Below, one piece after another: positions 11,901 through 23,517 of a stretch of 64,000 bases of DNA. This DNA comes from Carya illinoinensis. Taxonomy: Eukaryota; Streptophyta; Magnoliopsida; Fagales; Juglandaceae. The stretch lies in the NCBI RefSeq assembly GCF_018687715.1, contig NC_056760.1, forward strand, positions 5,183,501 through 5,247,500. Direction: 5' to 3'. The first letter of the stretch is position 1. Each line of letters begins with the position of its first letter. The translations under genes were made by a program, and so were the position numbers. The notes beneath the pieces are model-generated. The model searched no databases, was not told the origin of the DNA, and saw only the letters and a program-made list of their open reading frames with translations.

Positions 11901-13315
11901 CATCAATATGAATTGTGAGACCTTGTGCACCTCTCATGCTTGAAGCAATTGGTTGGTGATTGAAATTGGCAACCATTAGGCTGGAGGAAAGTCATCAAAT
12001 TAAACCTTTCCTTACAAGAATGTTGATGATGTACCTAGCTTGCAGATAAAATTCATGAGCCATCATGTTGAATCCTTACAATTTTGATATGCTCTTACAA
12101 TGTAACAATGGTATCAAAGCTGTGGAATTCACTAATTCAAGCAGACTCATTCCATAGTGCTTATCAGTCAAATGCAGTTATCATGAAGTAAATTTAGTCC
12201 TGTCTGAAGCAAGCAACTGACATGTCAGGTGTCTTGATATGAATTTGAAAATAGTGGACGTTTTGAATTGAGCATATATTGCTACGCCTTATTCATTTTG
12301 GAGTTATGTTAACTTGCATTTTATGAGTTCTTTCGTATTTTTATTAAAAGGGACTTTATGTGGTTTTGCCTTGTGTGTTTTATCTTTCCAGGTACTGTCA
12401 TTCCAATGCTTGAAGCTGTTATGAGTTTTGTCCCAGTTGATAAGCTTGCTGTCCACTTTCATGACACTTATGGCCAAGCTCTGTCAAATATACTCGTATC
12501 CCTCCAGGTAAGCAATTTTTTCATCTTGATTTCTTCATTAAAGCAAAACCATGTGTGCGGATGCTCATCATATTCTGGTGTTTTGACTGACACTTGAAAC
12601 AACTGGATTAAGCTCATGAAATCCCTATGAAGTTGATTGTGGTACTTTTTTTTTAAAATTTTTTTGTCTTTACTGCTAGTTTGTGCTAGTTTGCTACGAA
12701 GACCTTAGAAAAATGCCTGTCCATTAAGGTGGTATCATTTACAATGCTGTGCTCATAAGAGTAGGATGCAATATGTAGACAGTCCCATTTATTAACATAA
12801 CAGTTAGATACGTGGGAAACTGTGTGAGTTTTCATGTGGAATGTCTAAAGGCGGCCTTATGGGCCTAGAAAGTGGGTGATATATGGCCAAGAGCATCATG
12901 CTGGAATAATCTCCATAAATTCAAGGAACCGTTTTTTATCTATTCATATTCTTGGTTATCTGGCCGACTGCGTTTTATTTATTACTGAATAAAGTTATAT
13001 GATAATCAAAAGCTATGTTAGAAAATATTTTGAACTTAAATCTCAGGTTGTTGATCTCCTTCACAGATGGGGATCAGCACAGTCGATTCATCAGTTTCTG
13101 GTCTTGGGGGCTGCCCATATGCCAAGGGTGCATCTGGAAATGTTGCAACTGAGGATGTTGTGTACATGCTAGATGGGCTCGGTGTGAAGACAAATGTGAA
13201 TCTCGGTAAGCTCATGTTGGCTGGGGAATTTATCTCTAAGCATCTGGGACGCCCATCTGGCTCAAAGACCGCAATTGCCTTGAGTAAAGTCACAGCTCGC
13301 GCCTCCAAGCTATGA
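8991..13315 (+). CDS. HMGCL: Hydroxymethylglutaryl-CoA lyase (seven coding exons)
   Basis: Splits HMG-CoA into acetoacetate and acetyl-CoA, the last step of leucine degradation; plant enzymes are expected in mitochondria. Exons: 8991-9394, 9698-9877, 10517-10597, 10685-10848, 11259-11395, 12392-12507, 13067-13315; all introns GT-AG. Exon 2 carries [12 protein letters not shown] (substrate/metal-binding Arg-Asp), exon 6 the metal ligands HFHDTYGQ, exon 7 the active-site signature [17 protein letters not shown] with catalytic Cys. ATG 8991 adds a basic, Ser/Phe-rich presequence-like leader; a second in-frame ATG is at 9063. The protein ends RASKL, a canonical peroxisomal PTS1. Exon 1 is in two frames: codons up to a 10-T run (9184-9193) are offset by one base from the frame that reaches the donor at 9394. 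One more T, or an intron such as 9131-9195, would join them. A 5' UTR intron (about 8567-8982) is likely. Roughly 440 residues. Confidence 0.93.
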
Positions 13316-13499
13316 GGTACTAGCTCTAGACCAATTTACACTTGCATCTTCCCATTCCTTAGACAAGTCTCTGAGCAAGCATCCTACCATGGGGATTCCA
13401 ATAAATAAATTGTATTGCCACGTCACCATGTTTGGCACTACGGTTTCCTAGTACACGTGCTGTTACATGTCTAGCAGACAACCCAAAGAAAGAAAGAAA

Positions 13500-13635
13500 A
13501 ATGATGTATAATGTCATATAATGATATAATATTCTTTCGTAATCTTTTTGAAAAATATGAATAAATATTAGATCAATAAAAAAAATTAATTTTTTAATAA
13601 TAAACTTTACTGTTTTTAAATGGAGTGTGCAGTAC
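13500..13635. mobile_element. MITE family 1, partial/diverged copy
   Basis: The sequence contains the family centre (AAAAATTAATTTTTTAATAAT) preceded by TTCGTAATCTTTTTGAAAAAT and followed by AAATGGAGTGTGCAGTACCTTAACAGC. The outer arms are diverged. It lies in the 3' flank of the HMG-CoA lyase gene. Confidence 0.45.
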
Positions 13636-13655
13636 CTTAACAGCTTACACAGTCC

Positions 13656-13753
13656 ATGGTGCGCATTACTGAAAAGGAAATACACCTAGAAGAAAAGAAA
13701 GGTGGACGGTGCGCATTCCTGAAAAGCAAAAACACCTAGAAGAGAAGAAAAAG
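13656..13753. repeat. Imperfect tandem duplication (~50 bp, two units)
   Basis: Two adjacent units each contain GGTGCGCATTMCTGAAAAG and ACACCTAGAAGARAAGAAA, separated by GGTGGAC. This is a local duplication downstream of the HMG-CoA lyase gene, with no coding role visible. Confidence 0.8.
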
Positions 13754-16373
13754 AAAAAGAAAAGTAAATCAGTGCATATGAAGCAAGAATGGAGAAGTGC
13801 ATATTGAAGCGTGAAAAGCTTGTAATAATCACGTCAATCCAAAGGTGTTCAAAATTTCAAGCACGAAATAAGGGTACTAACTGCCAAATGCCATGGAAAA
13901 GAGTGCATTTTGGCATTCGGTACCCTCGGACCATTTGCAATAACACAATGACCTCAAACATGTGCCCCACGCATGGCTAGCTTGATCTGATGATTCCCAC
14001 GAGGAAAGATAGACAAGCCTTTTGAATAAGAAAAATGCTAGTATATTTCATAAATTTGTCCTTTTTGTTTTGATCGTTTATATATTTAATTTTTAAAGAT
14101 TTTTTTTTATCTAATTGTTAAAAAAATGATTTTTAACGTATTAGTATATTTTTATATTTTTTAAAAATATTTAAAAAATGTAAAAAAATAAAAATAAAAA
14201 TAAAGTAAAATAAAACTTATATTAGTGGACACGTTGATAAAAACTGGGTGGCACATTAGTAATATCCTTTGAATAATTTAAGGCACCGCTTGGACATTTC
14301 AAATGCCAGAATAGGGTTTGCGTAGACGAGAGGTTATTTAAGGTCTTGTCAAGTTTGGTCTTTACGGAGTCATGCTAGAAATACTATCAAAATTTTAATT
14401 TTTAAATTTTCGAAAAATACATTCCCACGAATCCCACCACACACAGCAGGGGCAAAGTTTGAGCTAAGCAAGCATTAAAATCAGAAGAAATATTGTGTAA
14501 GAAGCTTTAAACGTCTCCAAAGATGGTCACACGCTTTGAAACAGTCGGTCACTTTCTAGTTGAAAGAAGGGTCGGTGGTGGGATAAAATAAAGTGTAGCG
14601 GAGGTGGTCATGCCTTCCCATGGACTTCTAACAAATTGTGTGCATTTAAAAGCCACCTTAAATGCACCGAGTGGCTGGTCGGCCCTCAGGGTTTTTCCTC
14701 AGGCTTTTTGAGGAAAAATAATTTGGCCAGGGATAATAAAACCCAATTGGGAAGGACCAACTCAGCAAAGAAGAAAAGAAAAACCACAAAAATCATTGAT
14801 TGGGTGATATGTTTGATTACAGTTGGAGTACCCTGTCCCTATTAGACCAGACGGTCTATTTTTTTTTTCTAAATAAGTGATATTATATATATATAATTAT
14901 GTGGTTACAAGATATAAGATTTTATAAGAATGAGAGTTCTCAACAATCATTCTAAAATAAATAAAAGTAATTCTAAATAAAATAAAATAAAATAGGTTTT
15001 AGAATAAAAAATTTGGTTCCCACTCAATCTTATTAAGGGGATGCCGTCTAAAATGATTTTAAAATAATATGATAAATAGACTATTAAACTATTATTTAAA
15101 ATCGTAGTTGAGAAATGTGTGCTGATACGATCCAACTAAAAGAAATCTTGATCTTTGATTACTTCTCTGAGCTTTTTCCTCTGGGTTTATTGCATGGGTT
15201 GGAAATTGGTTTTTGAGCTGTACAGCAGTTAGGCAATTGTGGCTCTTTATTGGTGAAGGACGGTGCCCCGTTGGTTTTGCTCAACTGTTGAAGAAAGAAG
15301 ATAATAAATAATTCTATTCAGGATCTCATACATCACATTTCAAAAAAAAAAAAATCCCCGAGCTGAATATGGAACGGCATGTGATTCCGTACGTTGTGTT
15401 TTGTCCCACGTTCGATGGATAGATCATAGATCGAGAAGAGGGGCACGCGCCTATACAACCTAGAAAAATGATTTATTGAATAATCATACACATATCATAT
15501 TTCATAACATATTTTACAACATTATTTTAAAATAAAAATATTTTTTTTAATATTGATATTATTTTTATAAATTATTTTATAAAAATATTATTTATTTAAA
15601 ATATAATAATGCCAAATGTAATGACAAAATATTATTGTAAATCATTTTTCTTATTTTAAATTGTTAGCATGTCAACACATCATTTATTATTATAAAACTT
15701 ATTTTAATTGTGAAAAAAAATCTGATTTTTTTTCACTAGTTGTCTGTGAGAAGTGTTATCAATTAAATGGGTTTACAAACACTTTTTAAGAAGTGTGTCC
15801 ACAAAATGATGCCAGTTTTATTTTCTAAAAATAAATGATCACAAAATAATCGTATAAAAATAGATTTATAAATTTACGTTATTTATTTATATTATATTTA
15901 TTAATTTACGAGGAATCAAATAAAGTTAAATAAATATTTATTATGTATAATTTAGCTATCTAAGTGGATCACTTCTAGCTTCTCGATTATTTATTAAAAA
16001 AAGAAAAAGAAAAAGAAAAATGCGAACTGTTTCCTAACCTTTTTTCTATTTAGGTCGAGAAACCATCTAGTTTCCACGTAAGCATTTACAAATAGTAAGA
16101 ATGGTGGGGATACTTAAAATTGAAAATGCAATATTCGATCTACTTAAAACACAAATCCATGACACCCTGAAAGTCAATTCTTAAATCTAACTTCTTATGT
16201 TTTCTTGATGCATTGGTATCAGGGAAACGGACAAAAAGTCTTTGCGTTGCAAACAATGTTGTAAGCGAATGCTAATGCCATGCCGTGTAGACAAAGCATC
16301 CTTTCCTTTTATAACGTGTATGGATAATGGATATGGACCCGGCCAGCTACCCTTAATTAAGTTACCCGTCATG

Positions 16374-16378
<5 letters not shown>
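13754..16378. other. Intergenic, no gene seen
   Basis: Mostly AT-rich sequence with a moderate-GC stretch at about 14,440-14,840 whose frames I do not recognise. T/A-rich segments at 14,040-14,200 and 15,480-15,720 resemble degraded MITEs seen elsewhere in the window but have no clear ends. Confidence 0.4.

Positions 16379-16432
<54 letters not shown>
16379..16432. repeat. (CT)27 microsatellite
   Basis: An uninterrupted CT dinucleotide array of 54 bases. A shorter CTT trinucleotide array follows at about 16,772-16,800. Confidence 0.95.
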
Positions 16433-16434
<2 letters not shown>

Positions 16435-17112
16435 TTAGTGCTGTCCCTCTGAATGCAAAAATCTGCTTTCCTTCTAGCTAGACATGCATAAGATTAACGC
16501 AGGAGATTACTCGTAAAACCATGCATGTATACTTACTAAAAGCAAGTGATCATAGATACAAGTTTGATATCAAAGCAGTTGAAGTTAGTGCGTTCTTATG
16601 AATTATGTATAATTTCCAAAGCAAACAATTAATGTTTTCATCAGTGTACATGCTGAGTATGACTTTTGTCATGCATGGGAAAATGACGTTGTTTTTTTCC
16701 CTCGGGGGGTGGGAGGGGTTTCGCTATATTACAAATGAGAGACATAAAAAACGTGTTATTTGCAAAGTCTTGCTTCTTCTTCTTCTTCTTCTTCTTCTTC
16801 ATTTTTTTTTTCTTTTTAAATTCATAGGTAAATTGGAAAGCAAACCTTCTTTTATCTTTAAATCCTATTTTTCTGTGTTATGTAACATTCGATTTTGAAG
16901 TTACTTAGCTAAAACCCAAAGAGAGTTTTCTTCGATATTATTGATGTTTTATTTTTATTTTTTAATTATTTACACGGCCACATAGTGACTGATTGAAGAT
17001 ATTAATAACTAAATTAGTAACAGTACTAATCTGCTGGCCAGATCATGATCATATTAAAGCAAGAAGTCAAGTTTGAGAAACCTATACTGTAGCTGGGTAT
17101 AAAAGAAAGAGA

Positions 17113-17300
17113 GATGATATTTATAGTCATAAAATGTACAATCATCGTATACTTCTTTTGAAAATAGTAAATAGATATATATGAGATCCACAAAAAAATA
17201 AATAAATAATAATAGACCTCACTTTTTTTTTTTCAATTTGTATAATTACTTTGTGGATATAGCAGTACTTGAAGAAATATGTGATGCTTACATAATCCAT
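17113..17300. mobile_element. MITE family 1 copy
   Basis: The left arm GATGATATTTATAGTCATAA leads to CATCGTATACTTCTTTTGAAAA. The right arm TATAATTACTTTGTGGATATAGCAGTACTTG is its diverged inverted counterpart. The region contains AATAATAGACCTCACTTTTTTT, as in related copies. Confidence 0.5.
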
Positions 17301-17309
17301 TACTATATC

Positions 17310-18580
17310 TAACATTATTTAACTAAAGAAATTAAGACATGGGTTGAGTCACAGAAATTTGAGGAAACATATATATATATATATAAAAGAAGGAATCACA
17401 TGAATAAATGGTTGAAAGTTTTTATTTTCACATTAAAATCATGTACTTTCAAAACATCATGCAATCAATAAATCGAAGAAGATAGACAAAAGTTCTAAAA
17501 TGTTGGGAAAATCCTTAAGATTAAGCTATCTTTTTGTTACTCAAACGTGTTCGAAAGGAAAACTGGGAAAAAAAAGAACAAGAAAAAGAGCCAGTTCCAT
17601 AAACATAGTTTTTTTTTTTTGGGTAGAAAACCCATTATGCAATAGTAGTGGACATGTGGGGCTGGCAAAGTATCAATCAAACTTACAGTGGGACCGCTTC
17701 ATAATCATTCAAGACAGAAAAATTAAAATTGCTGTCTATTGACAGTTCAAATGTTACTCAAGCTTACTTCATGGCTGTTATTTTTTAAAAAATAAAAAAT
17801 AAACTGTCGAAAAATATGCAATCTATGGCCGAAAGTCATCCTATCTTGATGTAGAAGTGATGAGATCTCATGTGTATCCAAAAATGGCCGTCTGGTGCAT
17901 AGATCAGCAAATGCATGTTTGATGGGCATTTAAATCTGTGATAGCAGCTTAGCCAAAGAAAAGGAAATGAAATCCGCCTTCTTATATGAGGCTGCAGACA
18001 TAAAGCATCTTATACATACATGCATCCGTGCATGCTTGCTTACATACATACATAAATACAAAATGTATATAGATGCATGATCATAATGAACATGCTTATA
18101 GGCCATATAGAAATTCTTCTCTAAGCATTGCTAGATTTGGAAAACCTAACGATCTGAGATTACAAGAACAAGAAAAGAGTTTACTGAGAAAGATCCCTTT
18201 GTTTATACAAGAGTGGGAGAGCAGCAGCAGAGAACAAGTCACCAACCAGCTAGAGCAAAACCATAACAATATTCATTCACACCAACAACCCTATTAATGG
18301 CATTAATGTTCACGAAATATTATATAAGAAATAGTACTTCTTCCCTTATACTATTAACAAATAGGTATATTTCCTCACCAAAAATCTCAAACCTAAACTT
18401 TCATATACATCTGTAAGACTGCTTGAAATATTCAAAGGTCTCAAGCATGAAAATGCTCTTAAAAATCAAAAGAGAAATGAAGAAAGAAAGAAAGAAAGAT
18501 AAGGAAGGAGAAGAATATGGAGAGTAATCGCGAAAAAGTTTTCATAGCTTGAAAATATGAAGATGGCAGGTAATTTCTCT
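17310..18580. other. Intergenic downstream of the CLE gene
   Basis: No gene recognised. The half nearest 18,590 would contain the 3' untranslated and terminator sequence of the minus-strand CLE gene. Frames such as 17500-17742 and 18073-18297 show no family resemblance. Confidence 0.4.
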
Positions 18581-18590
18581 ACTAAATTAC

Positions 18591-18869
18591 TCATCTATTG
18601 TGCAGAGGATTCGGGCCTGTGTAGACTTTTCTCTTATCAGCACCAAAAATCTCATCAGCATCTTTGTCTGCATTTCCTCTAAAGCCAGTGCCATGGGGTT
18701 TAACAGAATTGTGCTCAGAACCAGACCCACCTTTGAATGATCTGTAGAATCTTCCGGCCCCATCGGCAAAACATGGAGCCTCAAACTGTAATAGCATCAG
18801 CAGAAGCAGAGACAAGCATGCTAACTTCGTTCTCAGACCCATCCGTTTCTTGCACAGAACCCAAATCAT
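18591..18869 (-). CDS. CLE-family signalling peptide precursor (CLE19-22 type)
   Basis: Single-exon gene for a secreted pre-propeptide of 92 residues from the ATG at 18869, or 83 from an in-frame ATG at 18842. The N-terminus is a classic signal peptide: basic start (MGLRTK), then a Leu-rich core (LACLSLLLLMLLQF) and a small-residue cleavage region near APCFADG. A variable hydrophilic middle follows, and the CLE box RKVYTGPNPLHN ends the protein with one extra Arg. CLE peptides are cut out, often hydroxylated and arabinosylated at Pro, and bind LRR receptor kinases to control meristem and vascular development. The box most resembles CLE22 (aromatic residue before TGPNPLHN) as I recall it. The longer frame up to 19076 crosses the TATA box, so I reject that start. 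Confidence 0.9.
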   Translation of the reverse strand: MIWVLCKKRMGLRTKLACLSLLLLMLLQFEAPCFADGAGRFYRSFKGGSGSEHNSVKPHGTGFRGNADKDADEIFGADKRKVYTGPNPLHNR

Positions 18870-18972
18870 GGCATGGAGTAGTGCGCTCTTTGTCTTGCTC
18901 TTCCTTCTCTTAGAAGACTGGCCGAAGATGGCTGATTTTTTGAGGTGGGGCTGTACTTTCAGATGGCCGAGG

Positions 18973-18980
18973 ATTATATA
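18973..18980 (-). promoter_or_regulatory. TATA box of the CLE gene
   Basis: TATATAAT on the minus strand, about 105 bases upstream of the first CLE ATG. This leaves room for a short 5' leader. The position is right for a core promoter; no transcript data are available. Confidence 0.55.
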
Positions 18981-19796
18981 CTGAAAGAACCTTTTTGGTT
19001 TTTTGTTTTGTTTAGGGACCTTGGAGTTTGAAGAGAAGAGCCAAGTCAAAATGAGAGGGTGAGAGTCAAAATGCATAGGGCTTGCTGCCTTGTTTCTATA
19101 AACAAAAATATGGTGCAGAGGGTGTTATTGGAAACAACTTTTGCTACTGATTTCAGAGCCTAATTTCTGTTGGGAAAGCCCTTCCACCTGAGTCGGACAG
19201 AAAGAGAGGTGGAGAGAAAAAGGGAGTGGTTTCTCAGTTTCCCTAAGAAAAGCTCTGCTTGATCACTAGCTAAGCTAATTAAGTTATCACGATTTTGGGT
19301 CATCCGAGATATATAGAATCATTTTAGTTGTTTTTACTTGGGTTTTGCCATGTGCATATCTTGCCTATTCCTAATGACAATATTGTCTTCTCTGTTCTAT
19401 ACACAAAGGCAGGCACTTACCTTTCCCTCAAAAGTTGTCTAGGGGCATATAAAAGGACTTTTGAATCCTGAAAAAAGTGGTGTTTGGCTGTGCATCTATG
19501 TGGGAATTAATGCTTTATTCGTGTGGACTTTTAGGCTGTGTTTGATAAGTATAGATTATTTCACTATTATTTATAAATTGTTTATTATTTTTTTACTATT
19601 ATTCACAAGTTATTTGAAATCAGTACTTTAGCATCCAAATATAACCTTAAGCGAGGAATTTACGGAAATAGTTCTATTTCAAAATCATGGGAATAGGGTA
19701 GTTAATTTCAAGTTATGAGACTATATTAGATCATGTAAGTGGGATATAGCAGTACGTTGAATCAAAAGATTTTGGAATTCTGATTAAAAGAAAAAA

Positions 19797-19965
19797 GAAA
19801 AGTTTAGTTGCAATCACACATTTGTATTAATATGTATACTAATTTGTTATGATTGGTCAAAAAGTAGATTTTATTAAAAATAATGCTAATTTAACTTTTA
19901 AGTATGAAAGAATCAGTATTGGTACGCAGATTAGTACGCGACTTTTCTTGTATGTAGCAAAACTA
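19797..19965 (-). mobile_element. MITE family 2 copy, inverted
   Basis: Read on the minus strand it begins with AGTTTTGCTACATACAAG and matches the copies at 3684 and 7539 throughout (for example TTAGTACGCGACTT on the plus strand corresponds to AAGTCGCGTACTAA). The flanks are A-runs, so the target duplication cannot be judged. Confidence 0.65.
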
Positions 19966-19969
19966 AAAA

Positions 19970-21110
19970 AAAAATTGGAATTCAAAAATGGAAATTATTT
20001 GTCAAAAGCAAACTCGTCCTAAATCTGAACAAAAAAAAAAAAAAAAAGCTATAATCTATCAGGAAAAATCCTCAATCACAATGTACATTGATTACAAGCT
20101 TTCATCACTGATCGATCCTCAATAACATTTACTGAACAATAGGAAAAGGAAATGGTATCAATACTGTATATGGGATCATTCAAAAACTGGATCACAAAAA
20201 GCCAAAGCCTTACAAATTAAGAAACAAAAAAGTCTTACGAAAGAAAGAATATTCCATGCTCGAGAAATATTTACAAGTTAATTGGAAGGAATTATGATTT
20301 TATTGAGTAATTAATAATATAATGTCATGAATTTCAGAAGTAAACATGGGGAATTGATACAATATTTCATAGATCTACGGACGTACTACTTTGTAATAAG
20401 AGGGAAATATAATGTCATTTGTTTAGAGATAAGCGTGCATGCGGGATGGAGCTAGCTAGGGTTGAAAAACTTGTGAAGAATATATATATATATATATATA
20501 GTCTTTATATCAAAAGTATCATGATTAGACCATTGGCGGCCATCGATCTAATTAATTCTTATTTCTGGTGTCCAAGAACAGATGATATCGACGTAGACTC
20601 ATTGTAAAGTGAGAAAGCAGGTTGGAGATGATGATCAATATATATATATATATATAGATTTTCACACCATGCATGCAACTTCTCATCAAACAAACGGAAT
20701 AAAAGAAAGCTATCGACAAAATGTTTAATCGATGGAAAATAATTGAGAGAGCTAGCTTTGTAATGGAAATTAGAAAACTGGAGGCAGAAGAGGGTGGGCC
20801 GTAAAGAGGTTGGGGGGTGGTGAATATCAGTACGTATGTATGTAGTGGTCTCTTTCTTTCTTAGAAGAAATGATGATGTTTTTTGTCGCTTTTAATTTTT
20901 TTTCCCTTTATTTATTAATTATATTAGAAGAAAGATGAGCATGATCAGGTCATGAAAGTCATGGTCACTTGATGAATTTAGTACCCAAAAAATAAGAAAA
21001 ACATAAAGCAACCCAAAATCCTCATACCTAGCTAGTTAGCTAGCTTAATTTATATATAATTTCATCATACATATATATATATATATATATTGTATGATCA
21101 CATTAATTAA
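19970..21110. other. Intergenic with TA microsatellites
   Basis: No gene recognised. TA dinucleotide runs occur at about 20,478-20,500, 20,638-20,656 and 21,070-21,091. Other sequence is unassigned. Confidence 0.45.
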
Positions 21111-21125
21111 TATTATATAGGTGAG

Positions 21126-21332
21126 GTTTAAATAGTGAGATGAGATAAGATAATTTTAGATGAAAGTTAAAAGTTGAATAAAATATTATTAGAATATTAT
21201 TTTTTAATATTATTATTATTTTAAAATTTTAAAAAGTTCAATTGGAATTATTTATTATATTTTGTATAAAAATTTTAAAAAGTTATAATGATAAGATGAG
21301 ATGATATGAAATATTTTTACTATTCAAACAGG
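21126..21332 (+). mobile_element. MITE family 3 copy
   Basis: The left end GTTTAAATAGTGAGATGAGA and the right end reading CATTTTTACTATTCAAAC-like form inverted termini. The interior (AAGTTGAATAAAATATTATTAGAATATT, then TTTAAAAAGTT) is typical of a family with members at 23.35, 59.1 and 59.6 kb. I recall this sequence type as very common in Fagales genomes. Confidence 0.6.
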
Positions 21333-21690
21333 ATCCTAAACTTTAGCCTTCCCACCCTGCGCCTGTTTAATGCTTGGTTTCTATATTTCCCCTTAGAGAC
21401 ATATATGACCAATTGGATCTAGTGATTAGATATCTTCTAATCCTAGATTTGTATGCAATCAGTCTTATAACAGCACTAAACCATCCTATATTTAGGCATT
21501 AGATTGGCATATGTGTGTGTGTGAGATAATACGTAACGGAGATTTCCCATAAAAAAGATTAAAAAATAAAAATAAAAATGGGAAATAACACGATAAGGAA
21601 GGGAGAGGGACTTACATGAGGGGATACAAAATACTTAAGTATGGTAAGACTAGATCTTGCCTTTTAGTTTTCACTATCATTTTATATATA

Positions 21691-22386
21691 GAATGTCAAT
21701 ATGTGACACGACCCATGAATCTAATACAAACATAATTTACAATTAATTAATTTAGATTTGATGTTAATGAGTTCGGGTCACAACGGGTTGACTCGTTAAA
21801 ACAGGTCTATAAATGAGTCAACCTGCTTAACATGAAACTAACATATTATGACCCGTTTAGATTTTTACTCACAATTATAATTTTATTATTGTTGAATTAT
21901 AATATTAGTACTTTTCAATCTACTTATATTTTTATTATTAGGATTGTAATTGTGAACCTATACTTATATTTGTCAATATTAGGATTCTAATATTGATTCT
22001 CTTATAAGTTAAAATATGAAAAATATTGATGTTTTTTGTTAGTACATAGTCTAATTATTATTTTTATATTGTGTTACTAATAAATATAGATTTTAACTTT
22101 TATGTGAAATATGTTAATTATGTCAAATGAATTAAACATATTATAGTTCAACTCATTTATATAAAGCTGATTGAAATGAGTTATGTCGTATTAATCACTT
22201 TTTAATTAATTATTAAATGGGTCAAAATGGGTAATACGACAAGACTCGTTATTTAAATAGGTTATACGTGTTAGAATTTAAAGATTTGAACTTAACAGAT
22301 TGAGTTCTGATTGGATCATATAGTCAAATATTTATAACTTAACACGACACAAATTTGATCCGAGAACACGAATTACCACCCTTGCC
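21691..22386. mobile_element. Candidate non-autonomous transposon with TATATATA flanks
   Basis: About 696 bp. The left end holds TATGTGACACGACCC and the right end AACACGACACAAATT...CACGAATTACCACCC, inversely related. TATATATA flanks both sides (21683-21690 and 22387-22394), but this is weak evidence in TA-rich DNA. The interior has repeated GGGTTGACTCGTT/AACGGGTCA-like motifs and no coding frame. Confidence 0.4.
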
Positions 22387-22394
22387 TATATATA

Positions 22395-23095
22395 CACCCG
22401 TGCACACACACATATGAATTGTACTCAATGAAAAACTCGAGATCATGAGTATTCCATTTGGGTTTGATTTGATTTAATTTTTGTTTCCAGTAAGTAATGT
22501 CTTCATATACAAGTTGCTAGATCTTATGGTTTTCCTTTAAAAAACCTAGACAAAGCTTGCATGCAGGGTTCCGTATGATCCGCACTACTTGGAGAAAGAG
22601 AAAAGGTAAATGTGTGAAATTCTCAAGTATACTTGCCAATTAGTCCTCAAACAACGCTTAGCTGTAGCTCCAAAGATGAAACCCTCCTAGATGTGCAATA
22701 ATGCGGCTTTATTAGTACAGGCGGCATGATTATGGCAAAGAATTCTTTGGTCTTCAAGCAATTAGGGTTTTACTTTTTATTACATGTTCCCCTTTCTCTC
22801 ACTTGCTTTTTCTATTTTCTCAGTCAAAGTCCCTGGTCCTATCATCATTTGGACATAACGACTCCACGAAACCTTTCATTATTGTGGGCTTCAAATTTGT
22901 TAGGACTTAATCATCTTGTGAGTACCCATCTGTCGTCTTTCTTCACCCCTCTGCTTGTTTCAAACCCTAATTTCTCATCTGTTATCATTATTATTTTTTT
23001 GTTTGGTCTTTAGCTCCTGACAATTCGTGTGTTTGTACGTGTTTGTGTTTTGAGAGATAGAGATCAGCAGGAAAAATTTTAATGGCTAATAGCTT
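22395..23095. other. Intergenic, no assigned gene
   Basis: A 95-codon plus frame (22726-23013) starts with ATG but encodes a hydrophobic, low-complexity peptide that matches nothing I know. No splice or family evidence supports it. Confidence 0.35.
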
Positions 23096-23096
23096 A

Positions 23097-23275
23097 TGAA
23101 AAATAATATTTATAGTCATAATTATATAAATACTATACAATTTTTTTAAAAAAAATAAATTAATACGAGACTTATATGAAAAAAAAATTAATTTTTTAAT
23201 TATAGATCTTACTTTTTTTAAAGCGATTGTACGACATTTACACGCTTCACGACTATATATAACATTACTTTAATT
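23097..23275. mobile_element. MITE family 1 copy (well preserved)
   Basis: The left end GAAAAATAATATTTATAGTC and the right end GACTATATATAACATTACTT are inverted repeats. The arms extend inward through TATAAATACTATACAATTTTTT and AAGCGATTGTACGACATTTACACG. About 178 bp with no coding capacity. Confidence 0.65.
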
Positions 23276-23349
23276 TACTTATAACCTATATATCATCTTC
23301 AGCACAAAAACCTGCTTGAACCGATCGTAAGAATTGTAAATTTAGAGGT

Positions 23350-23517
23350 CATTTGAATTGATCTCATCTTATCTTATTATTATAATTTTTAAAAAATTTT
23401 AAATAAAATATAATAAATAATTTAATTTTTTTAAATATTTAAATAATAATATTATTTTAATAATATTTTATTCAACTTTCAACTAAAATCATTCAACTTA
23501 TCTCATTATCCAAACAA
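23350..23517 (-). mobile_element. MITE family 3 copy, inverted
   Basis: Contains TTGATCTCATCTTATCTTATT at the left and CAACTTATCTCATTATCCAAAC at the right, the reverse complement of the 21.1-kb copy. The interior has TTTAAATAAAATATAATAAATAATT and AATATTTTATTCAACTTTCAACT. Confidence 0.6.

Noticed and set aside
13067..13315. 82-codon plus frame starting ATG
   Set aside because: It is the last exon of HMG-CoA lyase; this Met is internal to the protein and follows an acceptor site.
18870..19076. N-terminal extension of the CLE frame to 161 residues
   Set aside because: The extra 69 codons cross the TATA box and would put basic, non-hydrophobic sequence ahead of an obvious signal peptide.
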